Assembly (NCBI RefSeq): GCF_030812295.1
Contig: NZ_JAUSSK010000004.1
Span: 468,687 to 532,686, forward strand
Reading direction: 5' to 3'
DNA from: Luteibacter jiangsuensis
GTDB taxonomy: Bacteria; Pseudomonadota; Gammaproteobacteria; Xanthomonadales; Rhodanobacteraceae
DNA: 64,000 nucleotides
Each line of letters opens with the position of its first letter. Positions within the stretch are counted from its first letter, which is position 1. The translations under genes and the position numbers were made by a program. Shown piece by piece: positions 37,375-45,645 of the stretch. The notes under the pieces were generated by a model that made no database searches, had not been told where the DNA came from, and saw only the letters and a program-made list of their open reading frames with translations.

Positions 37375-38144
37375 GCGGCTCGGCCAACCTCGTCGCCCTG
37401 GGCACCATCGTCCGCCGCGAAATCATGCGCATCATGCGCATCTGGACCCAGACCCTGATTCCGCCAGCCATCACGATGACGCTGTACTTCGTCATCTTCG
37501 GCAAGCTGATCGGCAGCCGCATCGGCCAGATGCATGGCTTCACCTATATGCAATACATCGTGCCCGGCCTGGTCATGATGAGCATCATCACCAATAGCTA
37601 CGGCAACATCTCCTCGTCGTTCTTCGGTGCCAAGTTCGGCCGCTTCGTGGAGGAAATGCTGGTATCGCCGATGCCCAACTGGGTGATCCTGCTCGGCTAC
37701 GTGATCGGTGCCGTCACCCGCGGCGTCATCGTCGGCGCCCTCGTGCTGGTCATAGCGCTGTTCTTCACCGACCTGCACGTGGCCCATCCCATCACCACTT
37801 TCGTCTCGGTCGTGCTGGGCGCCACCGTGTTCTCGCTCGCCGGCTTCGTCAACGCCGTGTTCGCCAAGAAGTTCGACGACATCGCCCTGGTGCCGACCTT
37901 CGTGCTCACACCCCTGACCTACCTTGGCGGCGTGTTCTACTCGGTGGACCTGCTCGGCGAACCGTGGCGCAGCATCTCGCTGGTCAACCCCATCCTGTAC
38001 ATGGTCAACGCCTTCCGCTTCGGCGTGCTTGGCGTCAGCGACGTACCCATCGTCACGGCCTTCGTGGTGATGCTCGTGTTCGTCGTAGGCCTGTCCGCGA
38101 TCGCGCTGCGACTGCTCAGCCGCGGCGTGGGCCTGCGCTCCTAA
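37371..38144 (+). CDS. yadH: ABC-2 type transporter permease (YadH-like)
   Basis: The 257-residue protein has six hydrophobic segments of the ABC-2 permease type. Landmarks shared with YadH are the N-terminal VRREIMRIMRIWTQTLIPPA, FVEEMLVSPMPNWVILLGYV, and the LTPLTYLGGVFYSVDLL re-entrant region. It starts inside the yadG stop codon, so translation is coupled. rluF follows by four bases, as part of the same transcript. Confidence 0.92.
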
Positions 38145-38148
38145 GCGC

Positions 38149-38868
38149 ATGCGGGTCAACAAGTACATCAGCGAAGCGGGAATCTGTTCGCGCCGCGAGG
38201 CCGACGAACTGCTCGTCGCCGGCCGCGTCACGATCAACGACGAGATCGTCGGCATGGGCGCCAAGGCGCTCGATGGCGATGTCGTGAAGGTGGACGGTGA
38301 AGTGGTGGTGGCGCGCACCCTCGTCGCCAGCCCCGTCAAGAGCCGCGGCGTGTATATCGCCTTGAACAAACCCGTGGGAATCACCTGCACGACGGACACC
38401 ACGGTCGACGGCAACATCGTCGACTTCGTCGATCATCCGCAGCGCATCTTTCCCATCGGGCGGCTCGACAAGGATTCGGAAGGGCTGATCCTGCTGACCA
38501 GCAACGGCGACATCGTCAATGAGATCCTGCGCGCGGAGAATCACCATGAGAAGGAGTACCTGGTAGCGGTCAACAAAGCCGTCACCGAGGAATTCCTGAA
38601 GGGGATGGCCAAGGGCGTGCGTATCCACGGCCAGATGACCCGGCCCTGCAAGGTCCGGAAGATCGCGAAGTTCGGCTTCGCGATCATTCTCACGCAGGGC
38701 CTCAACCGGCAGATACGGCTGATGGCCGCCGAGTTCGGCTATCGCGTGACCCAGCTGCGCCGTGTGCGCGTCATCAATGTGAAGCTCGGCCACCTGAAGC
38801 CGGGGCAGTGGCGAAACCTGACCGAGGTCGAACTTCGCGGCCTTTTACCGCAACGCACACAATGGTGA
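38149..38868 (+). CDS. rluF: 23S rRNA pseudouridine synthase, RluF-type
   Basis: The 239-residue enzyme has an S4 RNA-binding domain (MRVNKYISEAGICSRREADE) and the RsuA/RluB/E/F catalytic core with the conserved Asp in IGRLDKDSEGLILLT, followed by HEKEYLVAVNK and TQGLNRQIRLMAAEFGY. RluF modifies U2604 (and U2605) of 23S rRNA in E. coli; RluB or RluE roles cannot be fully excluded, but the RLMAAEFGYRVTQLRRVR segment suits RluF. It lies four bases after yadH. Confidence 0.85.
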   Translation: MRVNKYISEAGICSRREADELLVAGRVTINDEIVGMGAKALDGDVVKVDGEVVVARTLVASPVKSRGVYIALNKPVGITCTTDTTVDGNIVDFVDHPQRIFPIGRLDKDSEGLILLTSNGDIVNEILRAENHHEKEYLVAVNKAVTEEFLKGMAKGVRIHGQMTRPCKVRKIAKFGFAIILTQGLNRQIRLMAAEFGYRVTQLRRVRVINVKLGHLKPGQWRNLTEVELRGLLPQRTQW

Positions 38869-39011
38869 TCGGCGGCGGCCGGGATCGAGACACGTACAAG
38901 TCCCGCCCAGGCCTACGGCTTCCACCGACATAACGACACGGGACCCTTGCCCGATACTGCAACCGCCGATCCCCACGGCGAGCAGCGTTTCGACAAGGAC
39001 TCTCCCCCGAC

Positions 39012-40136
39012 ATGAAGTCACACCTCCGACTGGCGTTCCTCGCCGGTCTCGTTCCCATCGCCGCGACCGCCGGCGACTCCCGCGACATCGATATCTACCG
39101 GGAACTGGTTCGTTTCCGTAGCCAGCACCTGGGGGCGGAACGCGCCTTCGGCCATACGACGCATGCGTTCCTCAGCCAGCTGGCCGACGATCCCACCTCG
39201 TTCTACGCCGAGCCCAGCGAGACTCCCGCCATTACCAACGAAATCTGGTGGACCCTCTTCCTGGATGGCTTGCCAAGTGATCCCGCCACGTTATCGCGCA
39301 CCGCACTCGACGCATTGAAATGGCAGTCCGGCCTCAGCAAGGCCCTGCCGGGCGTCGACGTCCTCATCGACGACCAGGCCATCGCCGCTTATCGCGGCCG
39401 CGAGGTGGCGGCGAACGCACGCAAGGCCGGGATAGATCCCGACATCTTCTGGCAAGCGGCAGACATGAATGGCTCGATGAAGACGATCGCCGCCGGATAC
39501 GCCGTCGCGTTGCAGATTCTCCGCGACCAGATGAAGGCGTACGACCCGGCGGATTATGGCCGTCGGGCGATCAAGCCCGATGTCCTTCAGCGCTACATGG
39601 CGCAGAGCCACCCAGGGCGGATAACCGAACACGACAAACGCTACTTGCAGGACATCCTGCGCTACGAAATACGTCGAAATGGCACGGTGACGGATGCCGA
39701 CAGCCGCCACGCGCTTCCTGCCGCCTATCGTGTCGCACGCACGGCCGCCGCCTATGCCGACCAGGCAGGCTATGCCAACGCGCAAGGCTTCTGCACAGCA
39801 GATCGGCCACTGCCTTGGCTGCCGAGGCATCCCGCGGAAATGGAATACCACCAACCGCTGTGTTTCATCGCCGCCACCGACCGCGCCGTCCAGGCATGGT
39901 ACCGGCGCGAGCTGCGGCAGGAGGAGGCGATCCTCCACCGCCGCGGCCACACGACATCCTCGCCGATCATGCGCCTGATCGCCGGTGTCCTGGCGTGGGT
40001 CGACGTCGTCTCCTTCATCGAAGTCGTCGAGGCTGTCGTCGCCGAAGACCTCGTCGGCATCGGTGCCCTCGACGAGGCCGATGCCGAGCTTGCAGCGAAC
40101 CGTTCCACCCGCCTTACCTGCAGGATCGACCGATGA
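39012..40136 (+). CDS. exported partner protein of deaminase-like unit 1
   Basis: The 374-residue protein has a signal peptide (MKSHLRLAFLAGLVPIAATA) and no family I can name. It looks mostly helical. It is homologous to the proteins at 41095-42231 and 45642-46856; the shared landmarks are DPDIFWQAADMNG (142-146 core), PAAYRVARTAAAYAD, QPLCFIAATDRAVQAWYR (282-299) and a C-terminal EVVEAVVAEDL ending in TCRI. Three Cys are shared by all three copies (in QGFC, PLCF and LTCR), fitting disulfides outside the cytoplasm. Its stop overlaps the start of the deaminase-like gene (ATGA, 40133-40136). It could be a chaperone, an immunity or inhibitor protein, or a co-effector; nothing in the sequence decides. 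Confidence 0.8.
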   Translation: MKSHLRLAFLAGLVPIAATAGDSRDIDIYRELVRFRSQHLGAERAFGHTTHAFLSQLADDPTSFYAEPSETPAITNEIWWTLFLDGLPSDPATLSRTALDALKWQSGLSKALPGVDVLIDDQAIAAYRGREVAANARKAGIDPDIFWQAADMNGSMKTIAAGYAVALQILRDQMKAYDPADYGRRAIKPDVLQRYMAQSHPGRITEHDKRYLQDILRYEIRRNGTVTDADSRHALPAAYRVARTAAAYADQAGYANAQGFCTADRPLPWLPRHPAEMEYHQPLCFIAATDRAVQAWYRRELRQEEAILHRRGHTTSSPIMRLIAGVLAWVDVVSFIEVVEAVVAEDLVGIGALDEADAELAANRSTRLTCRIDR

Positions 40137-41098
40137 TGAAAAACACTATCCACACCAGATCGTTCCTGGTCGCGGCGGCCCTGGCCTTTTCTTCCTGGAC
40201 CACCTGCGCCGGCAGCATCGCGATCGAAACCGGCGAGGGCAATGTCGCCGCGCTTCTCGAACGGGAAGCCAACGATTTTACCGATGCACTCGGAAAGGCC
40301 GTCATCGACTTCACTCCCTCGCCCCCCTTGAGCAAGACCTTCGCCCTGCTTAGAAGCAAGGTCCAGGGCGCGACGGTCGCACGCATCGAATACAGCTATG
40401 AGAAAGCCGGCAAGACGGTGACACGTGTCTACCACGGTCGCAGTGGTCATTCCCTGAAGACGATTTTCGACAGGGCGTCCAAGAAGTCCGCATCTTCCGC
40501 CTCCGGCAACGAATCCTCGGCGACAGATTCAGGTGATGCCATCGGTATCATCGAAGCCGACGACATAGCGATGGATGCCGCGGAGGCGAAATATTATCCC
40601 ATTGAAACCGGGCTCGACCTGCGAGCTCGGAAGCTTCCGGAAAGCACGTCCCGCCTGGAAGCCAGCGTCGTCGACAGCATGGACCACTCGTGGGACGCGG
40701 AGCTCAAGACGCTGCGCCGCATCGAGGACGACATCGAGAAGAAAATCGTGCCAAAGGGCGGCCGGGTGACCGGCTATGTCAGCAAGACCGTCTGCGAATC
40801 GTGTCGCGAAGTGATCGATACGTTTGCCCGGCTCTTCGACGCCGAGGGAACCATCTATCAATTGATCGAACCGGGGACGGGATCGGTGGCTGGTGACGGG
40901 GCTACCGCCATTCAAAGAAGCAGGGCGGTGTCGAGCAACTTCCTCGCCATGCGGAAGGCCTATGCCAAGGCGATCCTCAATCCTTCGCACCACGCGGTCA
41001 TGCGTGAGCAACGACGGTCGGCGCTCGGCGACCTGGACAGGATCGAACAGGAGGCACTGGCCGTCGATGAACCGGAACACGATCCGTGCGTCCCATGA
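40133..41098 (+). CDS. exported deaminase-like protein, unit 1
   Basis: The 321-residue protein has a signal peptide (ends near TTCAGS) and a domain that fits the nucleic-acid/nucleotide deaminase fold. A hairpin VARIEYSYEKAGKTVTRVYH is followed, after an insert, by WDAELKTLRRIEDD (Asp188, Glu190) and GYVSKTVCESCREVID (Cys221, Cys224). D/H/C-x-E plus CxxC are the zinc and catalytic residues of deaminases, and D-x-E-x-K-x-L with G-x5-C-x-S-C resembles toxin deaminases of the BURPS668_1122 (PF14424) type. The family assignment is by motif only. A Ser-rich insert (about 115-135) separates hairpin and active site. The last Cys is three residues from the end. It overlaps both neighbours by four bases. 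Confidence 0.75.
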   Translation: MMKNTIHTRSFLVAAALAFSSWTTCAGSIAIETGEGNVAALLEREANDFTDALGKAVIDFTPSPPLSKTFALLRSKVQGATVARIEYSYEKAGKTVTRVYHGRSGHSLKTIFDRASKKSASSASGNESSATDSGDAIGIIEADDIAMDAAEAKYYPIETGLDLRARKLPESTSRLEASVVDSMDHSWDAELKTLRRIEDDIEKKIVPKGGRVTGYVSKTVCESCREVIDTFARLFDAEGTIYQLIEPGTGSVAGDGATAIQRSRAVSSNFLAMRKAYAKAILNPSHHAVMREQRRSALGDLDRIEQEALAVDEPEHDPCVP

Positions 41099-42231
41099 TG
41101 TGGCCCGTATCCGTCCCGCAGAGGAGGGGGTTGTGCAGGGCGTTCATCGCGGCACTGTGCCTGGCCGCGATGGAGTGCGTGGCGACGACGGCCCACGTCG
41201 ATGTCCTGTCACATCTCCAGCGTGAACGTATCGCGCGCCTTGGTGCCGCCGACGCCCTGGCGCACTCCAATGCCGCATTCGTCCGCCAGATGCTCGTGGA
41301 GCCGGCATCGCCCTACAGCGACCTCATCGCCGAGCCCGCATTCACGAACGACGTGGAATGGGCCGGGCTTCTGGAGCGTATCCCGGGTGGCCCCCTCACC
41401 TCCCACCAGGCCCTCGCCGTGATGCAGTGGGACCTTGGCATGACGCGCGCCCGGCCCGGCATCGATATCGATATCAAACCCGGGTATCGCGACGATTTCG
41501 CCTCGGCCAGCGCCACGAAGGCCGATGTCGATCCCGATATCTTCTGGCATGTGCTCGACCTGACCGGATACAGCCATTCCACGAAGGGAGCTGGCTACGC
41601 CGTGGGCCTGCAGATCCTTCGTCGCCAGTTGGCGGAGACGCCGGAAGAGCGACGGGTCGCGTTGAACGTGGATCCCGATGTCTTCGGGCGCATCATGCAG
41701 GCACGCCACTTCGATGAAGTCACCGAATACGACCTGGGCTATGTGTCAGCCCTCGTCCAGCAGCGCCTCGTTCATTGGCGCGTGGGCGGGAAGGCCTCCC
41801 ATGGGCTGAGGGCGTTGCCTGTCGCCTATCGTATCGCGCGGGTTGCCGCCGCCTATCGTGATCTCGAAGGTTACCATGCTGGCTACCCTTGCGATCGAGC
41901 CGCGAACGCCATCGCCGGCACCGCCGGCACCGGAGCTGCCGGGGACGACCGCCCACTCTGTTTCGCTGCCGCAACCGATCGTGCCGTGCATCGTTGGTAC
42001 CTCGGCGAGTACCTTCGCCAAAGCCGTGTCGTGCCGCATCACGAAAGTGGACTGGCGCACTTCGCGCGCCTTGCCGGCGCCATTCTCGCGTTGGTCGACA
42101 TAGCGGGAGCGCTGGAAGTCGTGGAGGCCCTCATTGCCGACGACCTCGTTGCCGCCGAAACCATTACGTCCGCCGAGGCGGAATTCGCCGCCGAACGCGC
42201 CGACGTCCTTTCCTGCCGAATCCCGGATTGA
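41095..42231 (+). CDS. exported partner protein of deaminase-like unit 2
   Basis: The 378-residue protein is a paralogue of the unit 1 partner. The N-terminus RRGLCRAFIAALCLAAMECV looks like a signal peptide after a short basic stretch. The shared landmarks are DVDPDIFWHVLDL (146-151 core), GAGYAVGLQILRRQLAE, PVAYRIARVAAAYRDLEGY, RPLCFAAATDRAVHRWY and EVVEALIADDL with a terminal SCRIPD. The same three Cys are kept. The ATG at 41095 overlaps the stop of the unit 1 deaminase gene (ATGA); an in-frame GTG at 41086 is an alternative. The deaminase gene of unit 2 starts five bases after its stop. Confidence 0.8.
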   Translation: MMWPVSVPQRRGLCRAFIAALCLAAMECVATTAHVDVLSHLQRERIARLGAADALAHSNAAFVRQMLVEPASPYSDLIAEPAFTNDVEWAGLLERIPGGPLTSHQALAVMQWDLGMTRARPGIDIDIKPGYRDDFASASATKADVDPDIFWHVLDLTGYSHSTKGAGYAVGLQILRRQLAETPEERRVALNVDPDVFGRIMQARHFDEVTEYDLGYVSALVQQRLVHWRVGGKASHGLRALPVAYRIARVAAAYRDLEGYHAGYPCDRAANAIAGTAGTGAAGDDRPLCFAAATDRAVHRWYLGEYLRQSRVVPHHESGLAHFARLAGAILALVDIAGALEVVEALIADDLVAAETITSAEAEFAAERADVLSCRIPD

Positions 42232-42236
42232 TCTCC

Positions 42237-43304
42237 ATGCACCGTGCCGCACTCACCACACTGGGTTTCTCGTTCTTGTTCCTCGCTCCTTGCATAGGAA
42301 GCGCGGGAACCGTCGTGGTCGACAACATCGGTCTCGACGAAGGAAATACCACAGGGCTTCTCGAAGTCACCAGCCAGCACTACGTCGACGCGATGCGCGC
42401 GATCATCAGCGACCGGTACAAGGATGATTACCTCGCCATCCGCTGGGAAGCATTGGAAACTTCCATGACGAATGCCCAGGTGGCGCGCATGGAATACCGT
42501 TTCATCGTGAATGGTGAAACACGCATCCGCGTCTACCACGCGCTGGGTGGGGCACCACTGGGGGCAATGGCGCAGTCGGCATTCGGTGGTTCCACGCCGG
42601 CAATCACACCGGGCAGCCCGCAGAGACCGGATCACATGGAATGGAGCGATGACCTCCCCTCGCCGGTCCGTGAAGCCATCGACTACGTCGCCGCGGACGC
42701 GGAGGACAGCATCTTCTACACTGGCTTCAACGACACCGAGCTGCGCGCTCGCATCCTGCCTACCGGGACCTCCGTGCTCGAACCCTTCGATGTCGACGGT
42801 GCCGATCGCGCGATGGACCCCGAGTTCAAGATCCTTCGCGCAATCGAGCACGATCTGGAAACCCATGCCATGCCAGGTGGCGGCAGCGTACGCGGGGCCG
42901 TCGGTGGCGCCACGTGCGGCTCCTGCCGAGCTGCCATGCAAACGCTATCCGATACCTATGGCATCGACATCCACCTTACCCAGATGTTCGGCTCCTTGCC
43001 AGGTAGGCAGCGAGACGCCCTCGTCGCATCGGGAACGGCAAAACTTCGAGGCCGACGGCTTGTGAACAGTGAAAGCGGTCGCCCCCTGCTGGCGCGCGAC
43101 GTCCTGGCCGATGCTCGCGACCAGCAAGTAAGGCGAAGCCTGAATCCGTCGTCGCTGAAGCGGTCGTTCAAGGGAATCCCGTGGCGGCCGCGATCATTCC
43201 GCCTGGGTCCACTGCGGCAGTCCCGCGCTGGCGAAGGTTCGGCGGAAGGCGGTTCGACAGCACCGAATGCCGATGCGATGGAGTTCCCCTCGCCTCAATG
43301 CTGA
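42237..43304 (+). CDS. exported deaminase-like protein, unit 2
   Basis: The 355-residue protein has a signal peptide (MHRAALTTLGFSFLFLAPCI, cleavage near GSAG). The deaminase-like domain shows the hairpin VARMEYRFIVNGETRIRVYH, then MDPEFKILRAIEHDLE (Asp194, Glu196) and AVGGATCGSCRAAMQT (Cys227, Cys230). It is longer than the other two copies because of a basic C-terminal tail of about 100 residues (QQVRRSLNPSSLKRSFKG and RPRSFRLG among it) that may bind nucleic acid. The last 40 codons are less convincing. It follows the partner gene by five bases; dbpA begins 69 bases later on the same strand. Confidence 0.75.
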   Translation: MHRAALTTLGFSFLFLAPCIGSAGTVVVDNIGLDEGNTTGLLEVTSQHYVDAMRAIISDRYKDDYLAIRWEALETSMTNAQVARMEYRFIVNGETRIRVYHALGGAPLGAMAQSAFGGSTPAITPGSPQRPDHMEWSDDLPSPVREAIDYVAADAEDSIFYTGFNDTELRARILPTGTSVLEPFDVDGADRAMDPEFKILRAIEHDLETHAMPGGGSVRGAVGGATCGSCRAAMQTLSDTYGIDIHLTQMFGSLPGRQRDALVASGTAKLRGRRLVNSESGRPLLARDVLADARDQQVRRSLNPSSLKRSFKGIPWRPRSFRLGPLRQSRAGEGSAEGGSTAPNADAMEFPSPQC

Positions 43305-43373
43305 ACGACGACGCCCCGGCCGGGCTTTCACCGGACGAGGCCGCGCGTGCGTGGGCGTGCGATCATACGTCCC

Positions 43374-44750
43374 ATGAACGATTTCCAGCAGATGCCCCTG
43401 TCACCCGCCCTCCTGGCCGCCGTGGAGAACCTGGGCTATACGTCGATGACCCCGATCCAGAGGGAAAGTCTTCCGCCCATCCTCGAAGGACGCGACGTCA
43501 TCGCGCAGGCCCGGACCGGCAGCGGCAAGACCGCCGCCTTCGGGCTCGGCCTGCTCCAGCGCATCGACATACAGCAGATCCGCCTGCAGGCACTCGTGTT
43601 GTGCCCGACCCGTGAACTCGCGGACCAGGTCAGCAAATCGATTCGCCGCCTGGCGACGAACATGCCCAACGTCAAGTTGCTGACCCTGTGCGGTGGCATG
43701 CCGCTCGGCCCCCAGTTGGCCTCGCTGGAACACGATCCCCATATCGTCGTCGGCACGCCCGGCCGCGTGCAGGAACACCTCAAACGCGGCAGCTTGCATG
43801 GTGGAGGCATCAGGGTGTTGGTGCTGGACGAGGCCGACCGCATGCTCGACATGGGCTTCGAGGAAGCCATCGACGACATCGTCAAGCGAATCGCGAAGCA
43901 TCACCAGACGCTGCTCTTTTCGGCAACGTACCCTGATGCCATCCGCGCCGTGAGTGGCCGGGTGCAGCACGATCCGGTGACCATCACCGTCGAGCAATCC
44001 CACGACGAGACCACGATCGAGCAACGCGCGGTGGAGGTCGAGCCTGCCATCAAGGCCGATGTGCTCACGCGCATCCTGACCCAGGAGAAGCCCGAAGCCG
44101 CCCTCGTGTTCTGCAACATGCGCAAGGACACCGAGACCGTGGCGGCGGACCTCGATCGTCGCGGTTTTTCCGCGCTCGCCCTGCATGGCGATCTCGAACA
44201 ACGCGATCGCGACGAGGTTCTCGTTCGTTTCGCCAACCGAAGCTGTTCGGTCCTCGTCGCCACCGACGTGGCGGCCCGCGGACTGGACATCGCGAACCTG
44301 CCACTGGTAGTCAGTTACGACGTGGCCCATGATCCCGATACGCACACACACCGTATCGGCCGTACCGGTCGCGCGGGGGCGACCGGCCTGGCAATCGTCC
44401 TGGCTGGTTCACGTGAACTGGGCAAGCTTCGCCAGATCGAGGATCGTCTCGGTGGTCCGCTCGTTCGTTACCCGGCCAAGCCGGCAAACGAAGCCCGCAA
44501 GGTACTGAACCTCGCGCCCATGAAAACGCTCGTCGTCGATGGCGGGCGCAAGGACAAGATGCGACCGGGCGATATCCTTGGTGCACTTACGGGTGACGCC
44601 GGCCTCGATGCCAAGGACATTGGCAAGATCGACGTCTTCGCCACACGTGCCTACGTTGCCATTCGCCGCGACCTGGCCAACAAGGCCCTCGAGCGATTGC
44701 GCGTGGGCAAGATCAAGGGCCGTAACTTCAGGGTGCGCGCCCTGTCCTAG
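43374..44750 (+). CDS. dbpA: ATP-dependent RNA helicase DbpA
   Basis: The 458-residue DEAD-box helicase has the motifs FTSM-like Q motif region (LGYTSMTPIQRESLP), Walker A ARTGSGKTAA, PTRELADQ, VVGTPGR, VLDEADRMLDMGF, LFSATYP, the second lobe with VLVATDVAARGLDI and HRIGRTGRAG, and a C-terminal RNA-recognition domain (VDGGRKDKMRPGDILGALTG, KIKGRNFRVRAL) that in DbpA binds hairpin 92 of 23S rRNA. It works in 50S assembly. It sits between two copies of the deaminase-like unit; its stop is seven bases from that of the convergent unit 3 deaminase gene. Confidence 0.95.
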   Translation: MNDFQQMPLSPALLAAVENLGYTSMTPIQRESLPPILEGRDVIAQARTGSGKTAAFGLGLLQRIDIQQIRLQALVLCPTRELADQVSKSIRRLATNMPNVKLLTLCGGMPLGPQLASLEHDPHIVVGTPGRVQEHLKRGSLHGGGIRVLVLDEADRMLDMGFEEAIDDIVKRIAKHHQTLLFSATYPDAIRAVSGRVQHDPVTITVEQSHDETTIEQRAVEVEPAIKADVLTRILTQEKPEAALVFCNMRKDTETVAADLDRRGFSALALHGDLEQRDRDEVLVRFANRSCSVLVATDVAARGLDIANLPLVVSYDVAHDPDTHTHRIGRTGRAGATGLAIVLAGSRELGKLRQIEDRLGGPLVRYPAKPANEARKVLNLAPMKTLVVDGGRKDKMRPGDILGALTGDAGLDAKDIGKIDVFATRAYVAIRRDLANKALERLRVGKIKGRNFRVRALS

Positions 44751-44757
44751 ATACCGT

Positions 44758-45645
44758 TCAGGGCCGCCTGCAAACCGAGCCCGACGAGGAATCGTCGTCG
44801 AGGGGATCTTCCTGGTCCGGTGATGTGCTCGCCGCGGGTGCCGAGAACATGGTGACGAGGTCATCGACGATGGCTTCGCGGGCCTCGCGAAGCGCCGCCC
44901 ACGCCGGTGTCCGCAAGCCATCCTGATTTGCCCCGAAAACGTAGTTCACATGGACTTCCGAGCCCGTCTCGACGGCGAACTGGCGCAACGCCGGGTCGCA
45001 CGACTCGCAAGGTTGCTTGCTGACGAAGCCGAGCAGATGACCGGCCGGCGCGACGATTCCTTCGCGAATGTCCCGGATGATCGCCTGAAGCACCTTGATC
45101 TCGGCATCGTTGCCACGATTGGGCATGTTCGGACGGACGGGTTGCGGCAGGACCTCGGAACCCTCGGTGGTAGCCGCCGCCATCGCGAACGTGACCACAT
45201 CGTCCTGCTTGAAGTACTCGCTGTCCGGTTCGGAGGGAGCGACCAGGCCCGGCTCCCTTGGGTCGATGTATGTCATGAACCCCCTTCCGGAAGCGGCAAG
45301 ATAGGTCCGGGTGAACGGCACTCCCTCCACGACGTAACGGTATTCGAAATGGGCGAATGTCGCCCTGCGCAATTGCTGTTGGAACCGTGAGAGCGCCTGC
45401 ACGGACACATAGCCCCCATGGTTCCTGGACGCGTCGACGAGCCAACCGGCCATGGCGTTCGCATAGTGGCTCATGGCGACGCCGATCCACGTCCGCATCA
45501 TGTGGTCGTCGTCCTGGTCGACCGACAGCAATGTCACGCCGTCCTGAAAGGAATCCCTGGCCCATGATGGATGTCCCGCAGCCAGCGCGGCGATAAATAC
45601 CGTGGCGAGCACGGTCATGATCCAGCGTCTGACGGTCATGTTCAT
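44758..45645 (-). CDS. exported deaminase-like protein, unit 3 (inverted)
   Basis: The 295-residue protein has a signal peptide (WIMTVLATVFIAALAAGHPS, cleavage near WARDS). It is the third copy: hairpin FAHFEYRYVVEGVPFTRTYL, then NDAEIKVLQAIIRDIRE (Asp180, Glu182) and GFVSKQPCESCDPALRQF (Cys213, Cys216), here with the full PCxxC form common in deaminases. The C-terminal tail is acidic and Ser-rich, unlike the basic tail of copy 2, and ends near a Cys (SVCRRP). The start ATG (45643-45645) overlaps the stop of the partner gene (ATGA), the same coupling as in unit 1. Confidence 0.75.
   Translation of the reverse strand: MNMTVRRWIMTVLATVFIAALAAGHPSWARDSFQDGVTLLSVDQDDDHMMRTWIGVAMSHYANAMAGWLVDASRNHGGYVSVQALSRFQQQLRRATFAHFEYRYVVEGVPFTRTYLAASGRGFMTYIDPREPGLVAPSEPDSEYFKQDDVVTFAMAAATTEGSEVLPQPVRPNMPNRGNDAEIKVLQAIIRDIREGIVAPAGHLLGFVSKQPCESCDPALRQFAVETGSEVHVNYVFGANQDGLRTPAWAALREAREAIVDDLVTMFSAPAASTSPDQEDPLDDDSSSGSVCRRP

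Noticed and set aside
38869..39011. sigma-70 promoter for the deaminase-unit cluster
   Set aside because: A promoter is expected here, but no hexamer pair with acceptable spacing could be identified by eye.
40133..43304. reading the C-x-S-C proteins as thioredoxin-like or zinc-finger proteins
   Set aside because: The CxxC is preceded by a conserved D-x-E-x-K-x-L helix and a beta hairpin rather than the thioredoxin strand-W-C-x-x-C order, and there is no second Cys/His pair for a zinc finger.
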